Source of the DNA: an uncultured Muribaculaceae bacterium
GTDB taxonomy: Bacteria > Bacteroidota > Bacteroidia > Bacteroidales > Muribaculaceae
Length of the DNA: 64,000 bases
Reading direction: 5' to 3'
Assembly (NCBI GenBank): GCA_910578095.1
Contig: CAJTOZ010000008.1
Location: 1-64,000 of the forward strand
Part shown: one piece after another, positions 8,281 to 17,106 of the stretch
Layout of the letters: every line of letters starts with the position of its first letter
Position numbering within the stretch: the stretch's first letter is position 1
Position numbers and translations under genes: made by a program
Notes under the pieces: model-generated
The model's input: the letters and a program-made list of their open reading frames with translations, nothing else
Told to the model about the DNA's origin: nothing
Database searches by the model: none

Positions 8281-9261
8281 TCAGAATTTGCCGCTCAGAA
8301 GACGCTTTAAAGCAAGAGACTGATCGTTCAGCATCATACGCATAGGAGTGAGGAGCGGAGTGAAGCTGCCTTTGCGCGGATTGGTAAATATACGTAACGA
8401 GCCGGCATGGCAACGTACTTCGAGACGTTCGCCGAGTGTTAGCGGTTCGCCATCAATATGGGCCGGTCCCGCACTGCTGCGCGTGATCACGGCATGACGC
8501 GCGCGCACAGTCTCTACCAAGGCATTTTTGCCGATGAACCCCGCCATCATGTCGAAACCAAGGACTGCTTTCTGCAGTTTGTTGCCGGCCCGCACTACAG
8601 TGATGTCCAGCACACCGTCGCGGATAGAGGCATCGGGAGCGATAAACGCGTTGTTTCCATATTGCGAAGCATTACAGCACACCACCAGAAAAGCTTCACG
8701 GGAGAATTCCCGGCCATCGATCTCGATGGTGTACAGTTCGGATTCGTAATGCATGAATTCGTGTATGGCACTCTGGAGATACGTAATGAGCCCCCGACGG
8801 TGCTGCCGGGCGAAGTGGTCGCTGACGGCCGCATCGAATCCAACGCCGAAAGTACAGAAGAACGGACGCCCACATACGGTGCCATAATCGCACGACACAA
8901 CATTATCGGCGCAGATGACATCAAGCGAGCCGTCCACGTCCACGGGTATCTCAATGTGGCGCGCCAGACCGTTGCCGGAGCCTGTAGGCACGATGCCAAG
9001 AGCCACGGGGGTGTTGCAAAGCGCCCGTGCCGTCTCATTGACAGTGCCGTCGCCGCCACATGCGAGCACTCCATAGAAACCGCGTTCCACAGCTGTGCCC
9101 GCAAGCCGCGTGGCGTCGCCGGCGCAAGTGGTGTACTCCGTAGCCACATCGAAGCCGGCCATGCTCAAGCGGGTTTCGATATGCTCGGCCACACCCTTCT
9201 TGGACGTGGTTCCTGACACAGGGTTGATTATAAGTAACAGTTTTTTTCGCTGTCCGCCCAT
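8281..9261 (-). CDS. Diacylglycerol/lipid kinase (YegS/DagK catalytic family)
   Basis: 326 residues. The first strand KLLLIINPVSGTTSKKG and the nucleotide-binding CGGDGTVNETARAL (residues 68-81) are the DagK catalytic-domain signatures, followed by PTGSGNGLARH and a C-terminal DGEPL motif. Members phosphorylate diacylglycerol or sphingoid/other lipid alcohols with ATP at the membrane. It is read toward a GT2 gene 5 bp downstream, suggesting glycolipid or phospholipid turnover. It starts just past the pfp terminator, and I see no clear promoter in the short gap. Confidence 0.88.
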   Translation of the reverse strand: MGGQRKKLLLIINPVSGTTSKKGVAEHIETRLSMAGFDVATEYTTCAGDATRLAGTAVERGFYGVLACGGDGTVNETARALCNTPVALGIVPTGSGNGLARHIEIPVDVDGSLDVICADNVVSCDYGTVCGRPFFCTFGVGFDAAVSDHFARQHRRGLITYLQSAIHEFMHYESELYTIEIDGREFSREAFLVVCCNASQYGNNAFIAPDASIRDGVLDITVVRAGNKLQKAVLGFDMMAGFIGKNALVETVRARHAVITRSSAGPAHIDGEPLTLGERLEVRCHAGSLRIFTNPRKGSFTPLLTPMRMMLNDQSLALKRLLSGKF

Positions 9262-9274
9262 AGATCAATTGATA

Positions 9275-9322
9275 AATAAAAAAAGCCTGCCAAGAGCGGA
9301 ATTGCTCCCCCGGGCAGGCTTT
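9275..9322 (-). terminator. Rho-independent terminator of pfp
   Basis: On the minus strand AAAGCCTGCC (9313-9322) pairs perfectly with GGCAGGCTTT (9282-9291) and is followed by a run of T, a textbook intrinsic terminator about 70 bp after the pfp stop codon. Confidence 0.9.
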
Positions 9323-9390
9323 GCAAGCTGTGATTCGGGTCTTTATTCTCCGGCAGCTACCATCGGGCGGCGCTGCCGGAGATTTGATGT

Positions 9391-11037
9391 TTACTTATCC
9401 TGCTGCTCGGCCATGAGGGTCATGGAGGGCTGATCGCATACCTCGGCGGGGCCAAAGTACTGGATGGGGCCGGGATAAACGTAGCAGGTGGAAGAGGCCC
9501 ACTGGTCGCGCTGAGCGGCGAACTTGCGGAAAGGAGCACCGTCCAGACGCACGAGAGCTTTTTGTATCACGGGTTTCATCTCACCGTGGCGACGTTCCAT
9601 ATTGAGCATCATGGTAACGGGTATGCCGCCTGCTGTCCACTGCACGCTGGGACGGGTGAGGTTGCTCACGCTCGACATGTATCCGGTGACACCGGCCTTG
9701 ACAAGACATGCGGCGTTGAAGCCGAGAGCGTAGCAATAGTCGGCGTCGAAGTTCGACGGATCGGCGCAACGTCCTTCATAGCCGAAGAAGTGGTGCTGAG
9801 CGGCAAACTTGCCATTGTATTTGCCTTCCTTGTGCATTTCTTTCAGGCGGGTAGCCACCATGGCGCTGAGAAGTTTCTCGGTCTCGATGAGCGATACCTG
9901 CACATTGCCGTGGGGGTCGCGGTCGAGAGAGAGTTGCAGAGCCACATCCTCGGGCAGAGAAGCATAGGTTGCGGCATTTTCGGCGCTGAGTTTGTCCATC
10001 ACGTAGGCGCGCACATCCTTGCGTTCCATAGCAGCGACGGTGGTGTCGCCGGCAAGCATGTCGTTGAGTTCGGCGATGAGTTTCTTGATAGCGGGGATGA
10101 ATTCGATAAGGCCCTCGGGGATGAGCACAGTGCCGAAGTTGTTGCCTTCGGCGGCGCGTGCGGCCACGATGTCGGCGATATTGTTCACCACGTCCTGAAG
10201 AGTGAGGTTCTTGGCTTCAACTTCTTCGGATATGATGCAAATGTTGGGCTGTGTCTGCAGGGCGCATTCCAGAGAGATATGGCTGGCGGAGCGGCCCATG
10301 AGCTTGATGAAGTGGTAGTACTTCTTGGCCGAGTTGCAGTCACGCTGAATATTACCGATCACCTCGGAGTACACCTTGGTGGCGGTGTCAAAACCGAAGG
10401 AGGTTTCGATCCATTCGTTCTTAAGGTCGCCGTCGATAGTCTTCGGGCAACCGATCACCTGCACGCCGGCATTGATGCTCTTGTAGTATTCGGCCAATAC
10501 AGCTGCGTTGGTGTTGGAGTCATCGCCGCCGATGATAACGAGTGCGTTGATGCCAAGCTCTTTGAGAATCTCAAGACCGGAGTTGAACTGCTCGACAGTT
10601 TCCAGTTTGGTGCGTCCGGAGCCGATGATATCGAAACCGCCGGTGTTGCGGTATTCGTCGATGATAGCGGCAGTCAGTTCGATGTACTTGTGGTCCACGA
10701 AACCGCCGGGGCCCATGAGGAAGCCATAGAGATGGCTGTCGCGGTGTATTTTTTTGATACCGTCAAAGAGGCCGGAAATCACATTGTGTCCGCCGGGAGC
10801 CTGACCGCCGGAAAGGATCACGCCGACATTGACGGGCTTGTTCTGGCCGGGATTGGGATCTTTCTCAAATTTAAGTTCGGGCAGACCGTACGTATTGGGG
10901 AAAAGCGCTTTGATCTCTTCCTGGTCGGCTACGGATTCGGTGGGTTTGCCCTCTACGGCTTTCACTGCACCGGTCAGCACAATAGGGAGTTTGGGCTGAT
11001 AAGCGGCGCGAGCTTTTTGCAGTGCACTCTTTTTCAT
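9391..11037 (-). CDS. pfp: Diphosphate--fructose-6-phosphate 1-phosphotransferase
   Basis: 548 residues, the length of the long PPi-dependent phosphofructokinase class. GGDDSNTNA (about residue 169) and CPKTIDGDLKN (about residue 200) are the PPi-enzyme versions of the active site; the Asp in GGDD excludes ATP. GRSASHISLECALQTQPN is also characteristic. It phosphorylates fructose 6-phosphate with pyrophosphate, reversibly, in glycolysis, saving ATP in fermenting Bacteroidales. The gene stands alone, with its own promoter region and a strong terminator. Confidence 0.96.
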   Translation of the reverse strand: MKKSALQKARAAYQPKLPIVLTGAVKAVEGKPTESVADQEEIKALFPNTYGLPELKFEKDPNPGQNKPVNVGVILSGGQAPGGHNVISGLFDGIKKIHRDSHLYGFLMGPGGFVDHKYIELTAAIIDEYRNTGGFDIIGSGRTKLETVEQFNSGLEILKELGINALVIIGGDDSNTNAAVLAEYYKSINAGVQVIGCPKTIDGDLKNEWIETSFGFDTATKVYSEVIGNIQRDCNSAKKYYHFIKLMGRSASHISLECALQTQPNICIISEEVEAKNLTLQDVVNNIADIVAARAAEGNNFGTVLIPEGLIEFIPAIKKLIAELNDMLAGDTTVAAMERKDVRAYVMDKLSAENAATYASLPEDVALQLSLDRDPHGNVQVSLIETEKLLSAMVATRLKEMHKEGKYNGKFAAQHHFFGYEGRCADPSNFDADYCYALGFNAACLVKAGVTGYMSSVSNLTRPSVQWTAGGIPVTMMLNMERRHGEMKPVIQKALVRLDGAPFRKFAAQRDQWASSTCYVYPGPIQYFGPAEVCDQPSMTLMAEQQDK

Positions 11038-11094
11038 GAGCAGTGTATATTTGTATATTTAGATGTAATGTTTATTGCATTCACAATTTGGGTG

Positions 11095-11125
11095 CAAAGT
11101 ACGCAATTTTTTTCAATATTTTCAA
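11095..11125 (-). promoter_or_regulatory. Candidate promoter of pfp
   Basis: Minus strand TTG at 11123-11125 is separated by 21 bp from TACTTTG at 11095-11101, close to the Bacteroides -33/-7 pattern (TTTG, TAnnTTTG) but with one base fewer inside the -7 box. It leaves a leader of about 50 nt. Confidence 0.5.
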
Positions 11126-11194
11126 CTGAAAACGGCTCAAATTTCCATGACGCCCAAAAAAAATCTCGGGTTAACGTGCTCTCCTCCGGATGCG

Positions 11195-11243
11195 ACAACC
11201 GCACGCGCTGCTGTCGGTCGGTGATGCGGGCGCGTGCGGTTGT
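11195..11243 (-). terminator. Strong GC-rich hairpin after the MFS transporter gene
   Basis: ACAACCGCACGCGC (11195-11208) and GCGCGTGCGGTTGT (11230-11243) form a perfect 14-bp stem. It lies 20 bp beyond the transporter stop codon and ahead of the pfp promoter. The minus strand lacks a T run after it, so it may need help to terminate, or may protect the 3' end of the mRNA. Confidence 0.6.
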
Positions 11244-11262
11244 GTTTATAAATCTGGCGTCG

Positions 11263-13074
11263 CTATGCTTCCTGACGATGCTGCGATCCGAAAGTCTCGC
11301 GGATGTTCCATACTGCTATGGCGCCGGCAAGCAGAAGCAGACCGCTGACAACGAGCATCCACACCGTCTGCGGCGCGCCATTGCTACCGACAGGGAACAG
11401 ACCGAGCACGAGACCACCGCACAATGCGGCAATAATCTGCGGCACGCATATAGTGCAATTGAAGAGGCCGAGATATGTGCCTATGTGATTGCCGCTAAGC
11501 GCATTGGTCAATATAGTGAATGGCATAGCCAACATAGCGGCCCACGCGCATCCCATGAGCGCATAGCTCACACCGAGAAGAGCCGGCGAATGGATAAAAT
11601 ATACCGATATGAAGCCCAGTGCACCGATGAACAAGCTCAGGGAGTAGCCGAGTTTGCGACGACGGAATGTGGCGAGCACCGCAGCCCACACCACCGCTGC
11701 GATAGCCTGGATGGCGAGAAGCACACCGTTCCAATCGCCGGCGTCCTGGTATTGCTTGCTGGCGGCATTGAGCACCGTCACATAGTTAAGCGATACTTCC
11801 CCGGGGGATGTGATAGCTGGTAGTTCCGATGTCTGGTCGAGCACATAACTGCCGGTAGCGTTGTCGCGTGCGGCGATATGGGCGAGCGTGAGCACAGTTC
11901 CGGGCTCCACTATGGAAAGAGCTGAGACTGTGCGCCCGCAGCTGTCGACGGGCACTTCCACACCATCTATCAGAACCACATCTCCTGCGGCGGCAAAATA
12001 ACCGCTGTGTGGCGCCACTTTCTCTATGCCGCCGGAAACTACCGGCATTCCGCCTGATATGATTGTGTCGCCGTTCACCACTACGAGCGACGGACGTGTC
12101 AGTTCTCCGTCTATCTCCACTCCGGCCATGACAAGGCGCCCGTCCATGAGCACTGGTTCTGTGCCGTTGAAGAGATATTTGTCGTTGAACTCCGTGCCGT
12201 TGACGCTCACACCGGTGATACGCTGATATGAGGGCGCATCGTAGGCGTGGCTCGCAATTGCATCGGTGGAGTATGTCCACATATACAGAAAGGCCGCCCA
12301 ACAGAAAAATTGCACAAGACCTACGGTCCAGAACACTTTCGGCGCGTTCACGAGAAGACGCAGCATGTTGCCATCCTTTTTGTCGTTTCGCGCCGCAGCC
12401 GCGTCTATGCCATGAAAAGCCGCGTATTCCACAGGATCCATTTCCTTCACCTTGGCAAAGGTGTACACCACACACAGCAGCAGGATGGCCGCACCGATGT
12501 AAAACGCGCCCGTCACTGTCGGAGGAACTTCTCCGGCGGGGGCGGTGTTGCTAAGGAACAGGGCAAGCAGGATGGGAGCTATATAGCCCACCACCGAGCC
12601 GGCATTGCACAAAAAGCTCTGTATGCTGTAGGCCAGACCTTTCTGGCGCTCATTCACCATGTCGCCCACGAGCATCTTGAATGGCTGCATGGCCATATTG
12701 ATACTTGTGTCGAGGAACATGAGCATTACGAGCCCAAAGATTATGGCCTGCGACACGCCGAGCCCCAGCGAACCGGCATTTGGCAGAAAACACATCACCA
12801 CAATAGCAACGAGAGCTCCGACGAGCAGATAGGGCAGACGGCGTCCGAGACGGTTCCAGGTGCGGTCGCTTGCCGCGCCGACGAGCGGCTGAACAATAAG
12901 TCCCATCAAGGGGGGAAGTATCCAGAAATAGCTCAGATCATGAGGGTCGGCTCCGATAGTGCTGAAAATGCGGCTGACCTGCGAACTCTGCAGGGCATAG
13001 GCAATCTGCACTCCGAAAAAACCGAAACTCAGGTTCCATAGTTTCCAGAAACCCAAATCTTTTTGTTGATTCAT
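11263..13074 (-). CDS. MFS sugar transporter (SLC45/maltose-type) with a large periplasmic insertion
   Basis: 603 residues, with 12 predicted membrane helices of a major-facilitator transporter. The opening KLWNLSFGFFGVQIAYALQ and DRTWNRLGRRLPYLLVG are typical of the SLC45/GPH-like disaccharide (maltose-type) transporters of Bacteroidales. Unlike the usual 430-500 residue members, it carries about 155 extra residues (roughly 285-440) between helices 7 and 8, a loop on the periplasmic side. The insert is rich in beta-strand-like, Val/Gly/Thr sequence (DGRLVMAGVEIDGE, GDVVLIDGVEVPVDS) with no membrane segment. Substrate is inferred; symport with protons is likely. It is monocistronic with its own promoter. 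Confidence 0.85.
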   Translation of the reverse strand: MNQQKDLGFWKLWNLSFGFFGVQIAYALQSSQVSRIFSTIGADPHDLSYFWILPPLMGLIVQPLVGAASDRTWNRLGRRLPYLLVGALVAIVVMCFLPNAGSLGLGVSQAIIFGLVMLMFLDTSINMAMQPFKMLVGDMVNERQKGLAYSIQSFLCNAGSVVGYIAPILLALFLSNTAPAGEVPPTVTGAFYIGAAILLLCVVYTFAKVKEMDPVEYAAFHGIDAAAARNDKKDGNMLRLLVNAPKVFWTVGLVQFFCWAAFLYMWTYSTDAIASHAYDAPSYQRITGVSVNGTEFNDKYLFNGTEPVLMDGRLVMAGVEIDGELTRPSLVVVNGDTIISGGMPVVSGGIEKVAPHSGYFAAAGDVVLIDGVEVPVDSCGRTVSALSIVEPGTVLTLAHIAARDNATGSYVLDQTSELPAITSPGEVSLNYVTVLNAASKQYQDAGDWNGVLLAIQAIAAVVWAAVLATFRRRKLGYSLSLFIGALGFISVYFIHSPALLGVSYALMGCAWAAMLAMPFTILTNALSGNHIGTYLGLFNCTICVPQIIAALCGGLVLGLFPVGSNGAPQTVWMLVVSGLLLLAGAIAVWNIRETFGSQHRQEA

Positions 13075-13122
13075 TCAGGTAGTCTTGTAAGGTTAAGAAG
13101 ATAGTAAGTATGATATTTTCTG

Positions 13123-13152
13123 CAAAATTAACTATTTTACAGATAACGGCAA
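13123..13152 (-). promoter_or_regulatory. Promoter of the MFS transporter gene
   Basis: Minus strand TTG at 13150-13152, 19 bp, then TAATTTTG at 13123-13130, a full match to the Bacteroides TAnnTTTG -7 element. The ATG is at 13074, leaving a leader of roughly 45 nt. Confidence 0.75.
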
Positions 13153-13195
13153 GTATGACCGCATCAAAAAAAATCGATTTTCGGACAAAATTGCG

Positions 13196-13203
13196 TAAAT
13201 TTG
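13196..13203 (+). promoter_or_regulatory. -7 element of the chromate-transporter operon
   Basis: TAAATTTG matches TAnnTTTG exactly and ends 23 nt before the ATG at 13227. No clear TTTG lies 19-21 bp upstream, so the -33 element is weak. It shares the 152-bp divergent region with the MFS transporter promoter. Confidence 0.55.
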
Positions 13204-13226
13204 CGATTAAAATTGCAATCTCTGTC

Positions 13227-13817
13227 ATGACAAAGAGCATTCTGTTTCAACTATTCTCTTCCTTCTTCCGCATAGGGGCGTTCACCTTCGGCGGAGGCTG
13301 GGCGATGATCAGTCTTATAGAGCGCGAGATAGTGGACAAGCGCAAATGGATAGACCGTCCGGAATTTCTGGACCTGCTGGCTGTGGCACAATCCCTGCCG
13401 GGCATATTGGCAGTAAATATCTCCGTCGTGGTCGGCGACAAACTGCGCGGCCTGCGGGGAAGCCTTGCTGCTGCAGGAGGTACAATATTGCCGTCGTTCA
13501 TGATAATTCTCGCAATCGCCATGTTTCTCACTCCGGAGACCATAACATCCAGCCCCACCCTCACAGCCATATTCAAGGGCATACGCCCGGTGGTGGTAGC
13601 TCTCATCGTAACGCCCGTCATCACCTCGGCCCGCGCGGCGGGTATGTCGTGGCGCACACTATGGATACCTGCCGTAGTGGCTTTGGCCATATGGTCGAAA
13701 CTCCCCGTGGTGTCAAACCCTATCTTATTCATCACCGTGGGTGCCCTCGGCGGCTGGTGGCTCACCCGTCGCAGCCGCCTCGCTCTCAAGCGTAGAAAGG
13801 AGGCAGGCGGAGAATGA
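13227..13817 (+). CDS. Chromate transporter, N-terminal-type half (short-chain CHR)
   Basis: 196 residues from the ATG at 13227, chosen because the CHR family start (LFQLFSSFFRIGAFTFGGGWAMISLIEREIV) follows at once. The FGGGWAM motif and the GPG-like PG in SLPGILAVN mark the family. About five to six membrane helices follow. Short-chain CHR proteins work as pairs encoded side by side, as here with the next gene (4-bp overlap). The family moves chromate or other oxyanions; in gut Bacteroidales the real substrate is not established. Confidence 0.88.
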   Translation: MTKSILFQLFSSFFRIGAFTFGGGWAMISLIEREIVDKRKWIDRPEFLDLLAVAQSLPGILAVNISVVVGDKLRGLRGSLAAAGGTILPSFMIILAIAMFLTPETITSSPTLTAIFKGIRPVVVALIVTPVITSARAAGMSWRTLWIPAVVALAIWSKLPVVSNPILFITVGALGGWWLTRRSRLALKRRKEAGGE

Positions 13818-14377
13818 TTTATCTGCGGTTGATATGGAGCTATCTTAAGATTGGCTTCTTTGGATTCGGCGGCGGCTACGCCATGCTCGCCCTTATAGAA
13901 AATGAGATAGTGACGCCGGGATGGATTTCCGAAAAGACATTCACCGACATCGTGGCTGTGTCGCAGATGACACCGGGACCGATAGGCATCAACTCAGCGA
14001 CGTATATAGGCTACGTGGCTCCGATGAACAATGGTTTCGGATCGCCGTTATGGGGCGTCCTCGGCTCCATACTATGCACTCTGGTGGTCATTCTGCCATC
14101 GTTCCTGCTGGTGCGCTACGCAAGCCATTACATACGGCGCCACCGCGACAGCGAGTTCATAGCGGGAATGTTTGCCGGCCTTCGTCCGGTGGTGGTGGGC
14201 CTGATAGCCTCGGCCGCACTCCTGCTCATGAACGAATCGAACTTCGGCAGCGAGAATCCCGACATAATCAAAAGTGTGGCACTGGCAGTCGCCGCCCTCG
14301 GGATAAATCTGTTCACAAAGGTGCATCCCATTCTCATCATAATCGCGGCAGGCGCGGCGGGATGGCTTATATTTTAA
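13814..14377 (+). CDS. Chromate transporter, second half (short-chain CHR)
   Basis: 187 residues. IGFFGFGGGYAMLALIENEIV and SQMTPGPIGINSATYIGY are the CHR signatures, and about six hydrophobic segments follow. It starts inside the stop codon of its partner (ATGA), so the two are translated together and presumably form a heterodimer with opposite membrane orientation, as is known for paired CHR proteins. The next gene starts 21 bp later, so the pair appears to head a five-gene operon. Confidence 0.88.
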   Translation: MIYLRLIWSYLKIGFFGFGGGYAMLALIENEIVTPGWISEKTFTDIVAVSQMTPGPIGINSATYIGYVAPMNNGFGSPLWGVLGSILCTLVVILPSFLLVRYASHYIRRHRDSEFIAGMFAGLRPVVVGLIASAALLLMNESNFGSENPDIIKSVALAVAALGINLFTKVHPILIIIAAGAAGWLIF

Positions 14378-14398
14378 TTGCTTGAGATAAATTTTCGT

Positions 14399-16258
14399 AT
14401 GGACGATTTCCTGCAACGATTAGCAACCAGCGAGACCACCCTCCGGAGCGCCATGGGCCGAACAGAGCCCGGACATATTTGCGGCACGTGCGGTGTGCTG
14501 ATCTCTGTGCCGCATGCTGTGCCACACACACGCGAAGGGCGGGAGAAAAAGGCCGAGATAAACACATTTGCCATAGCCTACGAGGTGCATGAGGCCACCG
14601 GATGCCATGTGATGTACAACACCGATCCGACATGCGACCCCAACTACGATGCCGGCGGCACATACAAGGAGCGGTTGCGCTCTCTGATTGAGGAAGAATC
14701 CATATCTTTCGTTATCGATCTGCACGGCGCCTCGATGGACCACGGATTTGATTTGGAGTTAGGTACCAACAACGGCGCCAATCTCCTGCACAACTCTCTG
14801 CCGGCCGATATCCTGCGACTGCTGGCCGACGCGGCAGGATTCAAAACCGATATCGACCAACATTTCAAAGCCGGAAATCCCAACACTATAGCTGCCTATA
14901 CCGCAAATGTGGCCGGTATTCCGGCCGTACAGATAGAGGTGAACAGGCACAACCGCGACACGGCCAACCCATCACGCCTGCAATCAACCGTGAAATTTCT
15001 GACGCACGCCGTGAGATTACTGTGCGCTTCGGGATTCGAATGGGACAGCTATCTGGCTTACACAGCAACAGCAAGCAGTATCACTCTGCCGCACAACCGT
15101 CTCGAGCTCCCTGCCGAGGCTGCCGCATATCTCTCGCTGCACGAAATCACGGGAGTCGTGTCGGTCGATGGGAAAGAGGACTGCTACGTGAAAGATTTTA
15201 CCGCTGACGCCGGCATCAAGGTGGGGAAACGCGTGTTCGACCGCCTTTTCAGCGAATGCCCTGTGGCCCTGGTGCGCAAATCGTGCTACCAACGCGCCAA
15301 AGTGTACAAACCGAGAGTGGAAGCCATCGATAATTCCTGTGTGAGCATGAGTGCCGAACTGTATGAGCAAATGAAAGATTACCACACCGTAGAGGTGTTT
15401 AATCCGCTCAGCGGCATAAGGGCATGCCTGACCCCACGGCTTTACACCCACAATATCAACGGGCGCAAACAAGCGGTGTGGCTGAGCTTCATGCAACGCA
15501 GGCTGCTGAACATGGAACTGCCGCACGTGGTGTCGCCGGCACTGGACGCCCAGTTGCGCGAGAAACTTACGGCAGATGATTACGCATATTTCGCGGCGCA
15601 TTTCCATAGGTCCGCATCGACCGGCGATATGCACATCAACCGCCTCAATGAGCAGGAGCACCGACGCATGAAGCAGATATTCATGCCCCTTGCCGATACT
15701 GTGAGTATTCGTGGAATCGACACCGACAGTTCGCAGCCAAAACATCAATCGGCTCTTCTGGAACGGTATATCGGCAATACCACCATCTATCTGCGCACGG
15801 TGCGGTGCTCTGAAAACGACGAGATACTCGATGGCATAATGCTCTCCAAAACCAATATAAAGCGCCTTGGGCTCTCCGATGGCGACAAAGTGTATGTGCG
15901 CCATCTCGGACGCGCGGCTTATCTGCGCATCCATGAACTTGACAAAGACACGTACGGACAAGTGATGCGCCTGAATAATCTCGACAGCATAGAAGATGTG
16001 GAAATGGTGGTGTGCATTCCCGCACGCTATCGTTTCGCACTGGGCATAAGAGACATCAATGTGTGCGTGTCGCTGCAGCGCGACCTCGTGTATCTCGTGC
16101 GGAAAAACATCACCGAGCAGATGATGGCTCTCATCGGAACAGTAATTGCGATAGCCTCTATGCCGGGTATCACCACTCTATCGGGCTGTGTGGCGTTCCT
16201 GCTCCTCGCACCGCTCGTGCTGTACTCCATATTGAGCAAAGAACGCGAAAAAATATGA
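14399..16258 (+). CDS. Membrane-anchored N-formylglutamate-amidohydrolase-like protein
   Basis: 619 residues from the ATG at 14399 (a TTG seven codons upstream is possible but overlaps nothing recognisable). Residues 30-210 resemble the FGase metallohydrolase fold: ISVPHAV with H39, VIDLHGAS with D107 and H109, and QIEVNRHNR at 178-186. Residues about 250-460 match nothing I recognise. About 470-570 looks like a double-psi-barrel or CDC48-N-like pair (MLSKTNIKRLGLSDGDKVYVR, then PARYRFALGI), a weak resemblance. Two membrane helices follow at 577-590 and 592-613, with a charged tail. FGase enzymes remove an acyl group from glutamate. The next gene, an ATP-grasp ligase, overlaps by 4 bp, suggesting paired making and breaking of an amide bond. 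Exact reaction unknown. Confidence 0.6.
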   Translation: MDDFLQRLATSETTLRSAMGRTEPGHICGTCGVLISVPHAVPHTREGREKKAEINTFAIAYEVHEATGCHVMYNTDPTCDPNYDAGGTYKERLRSLIEEESISFVIDLHGASMDHGFDLELGTNNGANLLHNSLPADILRLLADAAGFKTDIDQHFKAGNPNTIAAYTANVAGIPAVQIEVNRHNRDTANPSRLQSTVKFLTHAVRLLCASGFEWDSYLAYTATASSITLPHNRLELPAEAAAYLSLHEITGVVSVDGKEDCYVKDFTADAGIKVGKRVFDRLFSECPVALVRKSCYQRAKVYKPRVEAIDNSCVSMSAELYEQMKDYHTVEVFNPLSGIRACLTPRLYTHNINGRKQAVWLSFMQRRLLNMELPHVVSPALDAQLREKLTADDYAYFAAHFHRSASTGDMHINRLNEQEHRRMKQIFMPLADTVSIRGIDTDSSQPKHQSALLERYIGNTTIYLRTVRCSENDEILDGIMLSKTNIKRLGLSDGDKVYVRHLGRAAYLRIHELDKDTYGQVMRLNNLDSIEDVEMVVCIPARYRFALGIRDINVCVSLQRDLVYLVRKNITEQMMALIGTVIAIASMPGITTLSGCVAFLLLAPLVLYSILSKEREKI

Positions 16259-17106
16259 AAACCGCTCTCATACTTTTTCCACGCACCACGCCGCAAGGCA
16301 GCCTTAGCGCTTTTGATTGGTGGGTGGCGGCGGCAGCCGATTGCGGAATCGAGGCACGCATCGCATTTTTCGAGGATTTCGTTGTGACCGATGACGGAGC
16401 ATTCGAAAACGGCGCACCTGTGCGCATGCCCGATATTGTGGTAATGCGCGGATACAACACCCCTCTATCAATGTATTTCGAGAGAGGCGGATGCTATGTT
16501 GTGAACACATGGCAGGCCATGCAGCAAAGCCTCGACAAACGCCTCACACATGCCTGCCTGCGGAGTGCCGGCATCCCTACCCCGCCTACCGTATGGAGCC
16601 CGTCGGCGATCAGCTACGATGAGGCCGCATCTCGGCTGGGAGTTCCTTTCATTGTCAAACAGCACGATGGCTCGCGTGGAGTAAATGTGTTTCTTGTCGG
16701 CACCGGCGCCGAATATGAAGATGCACTGCTGGCATGCGGAGGCAATGCGTTGTTGCAAAAGTTCGTGTCCTCCAGCCGCGGGCGCGACATGCGGGTGTGG
16801 GTGATTGGCGACAAGGTGGCCGGATCCGTGCTGCGCTACTCCGACAACTCCTTCCTATCCAACTACTCTCAGGGCGGGAAGGCCGCGCCATGCACAGCCG
16901 ACGGGAACGCCGCATCACTGGCTGTGCGGGCTTCCAGATGCCTCGGACTTGAGTTTGCAGGTGTAGACCTGCTTTTCGACGAGGACGGCACCTACACCGT
17001 ATGTGAGGTCAACGGCAACGCCGGCTTCCGCACTCTCGCCGCTGTGAATCCGGGCGCAGACATACTCAGAACTTTATTTGAATATATCATCTCACGGCAC
17101 GCATGA
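16255..17106 (+). CDS. RimK-like ATP-grasp ligase
   Basis: 283 residues from the ATG at 16255, which overlaps the previous stop. Layout is that of RimK/LysX-type ATP-grasp enzymes: N-terminal Rossmann-like part to VVMRGYNTPLSMYF, TWQAMQQSLDKRLTH at about 85-99, ATP-binding PFIVKQHDGSRGVNVF, LLQKFV, and the Mg-binding GVDLLFDEDGTYTVCEVNGNAGF near the end. Such enzymes join amino acids, commonly glutamate, to a carboxylate through an acyl phosphate. The usual ribosomal-S6 partner is not beside it; instead it lies between an FGase-like hydrolase and folC, each overlapping by 4 bp. Substrate unknown. Confidence 0.8.
   Translation: MKTALILFPRTTPQGSLSAFDWWVAAAADCGIEARIAFFEDFVVTDDGAFENGAPVRMPDIVVMRGYNTPLSMYFERGGCYVVNTWQAMQQSLDKRLTHACLRSAGIPTPPTVWSPSAISYDEAASRLGVPFIVKQHDGSRGVNVFLVGTGAEYEDALLACGGNALLQKFVSSSRGRDMRVWVIGDKVAGSVLRYSDNSFLSNYSQGGKAAPCTADGNAASLAVRASRCLGLEFAGVDLLFDEDGTYTVCEVNGNAGFRTLAAVNPGADILRTLFEYIISRHA

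Noticed and set aside
9562..11823. A 753-codon open frame antisense to pfp and the end of the MFS gene
   Set aside because: pfp on the other strand has all catalytic motifs; the antisense frame has no family signature and arises from codon bias of the real gene.
13227..14377. Heavy-metal resistance island
   Set aside because: Only the paired CHR genes are present; no chrB, mer, ars or mobile genes adjoin them, and CHR proteins are common in gut Bacteroidales.
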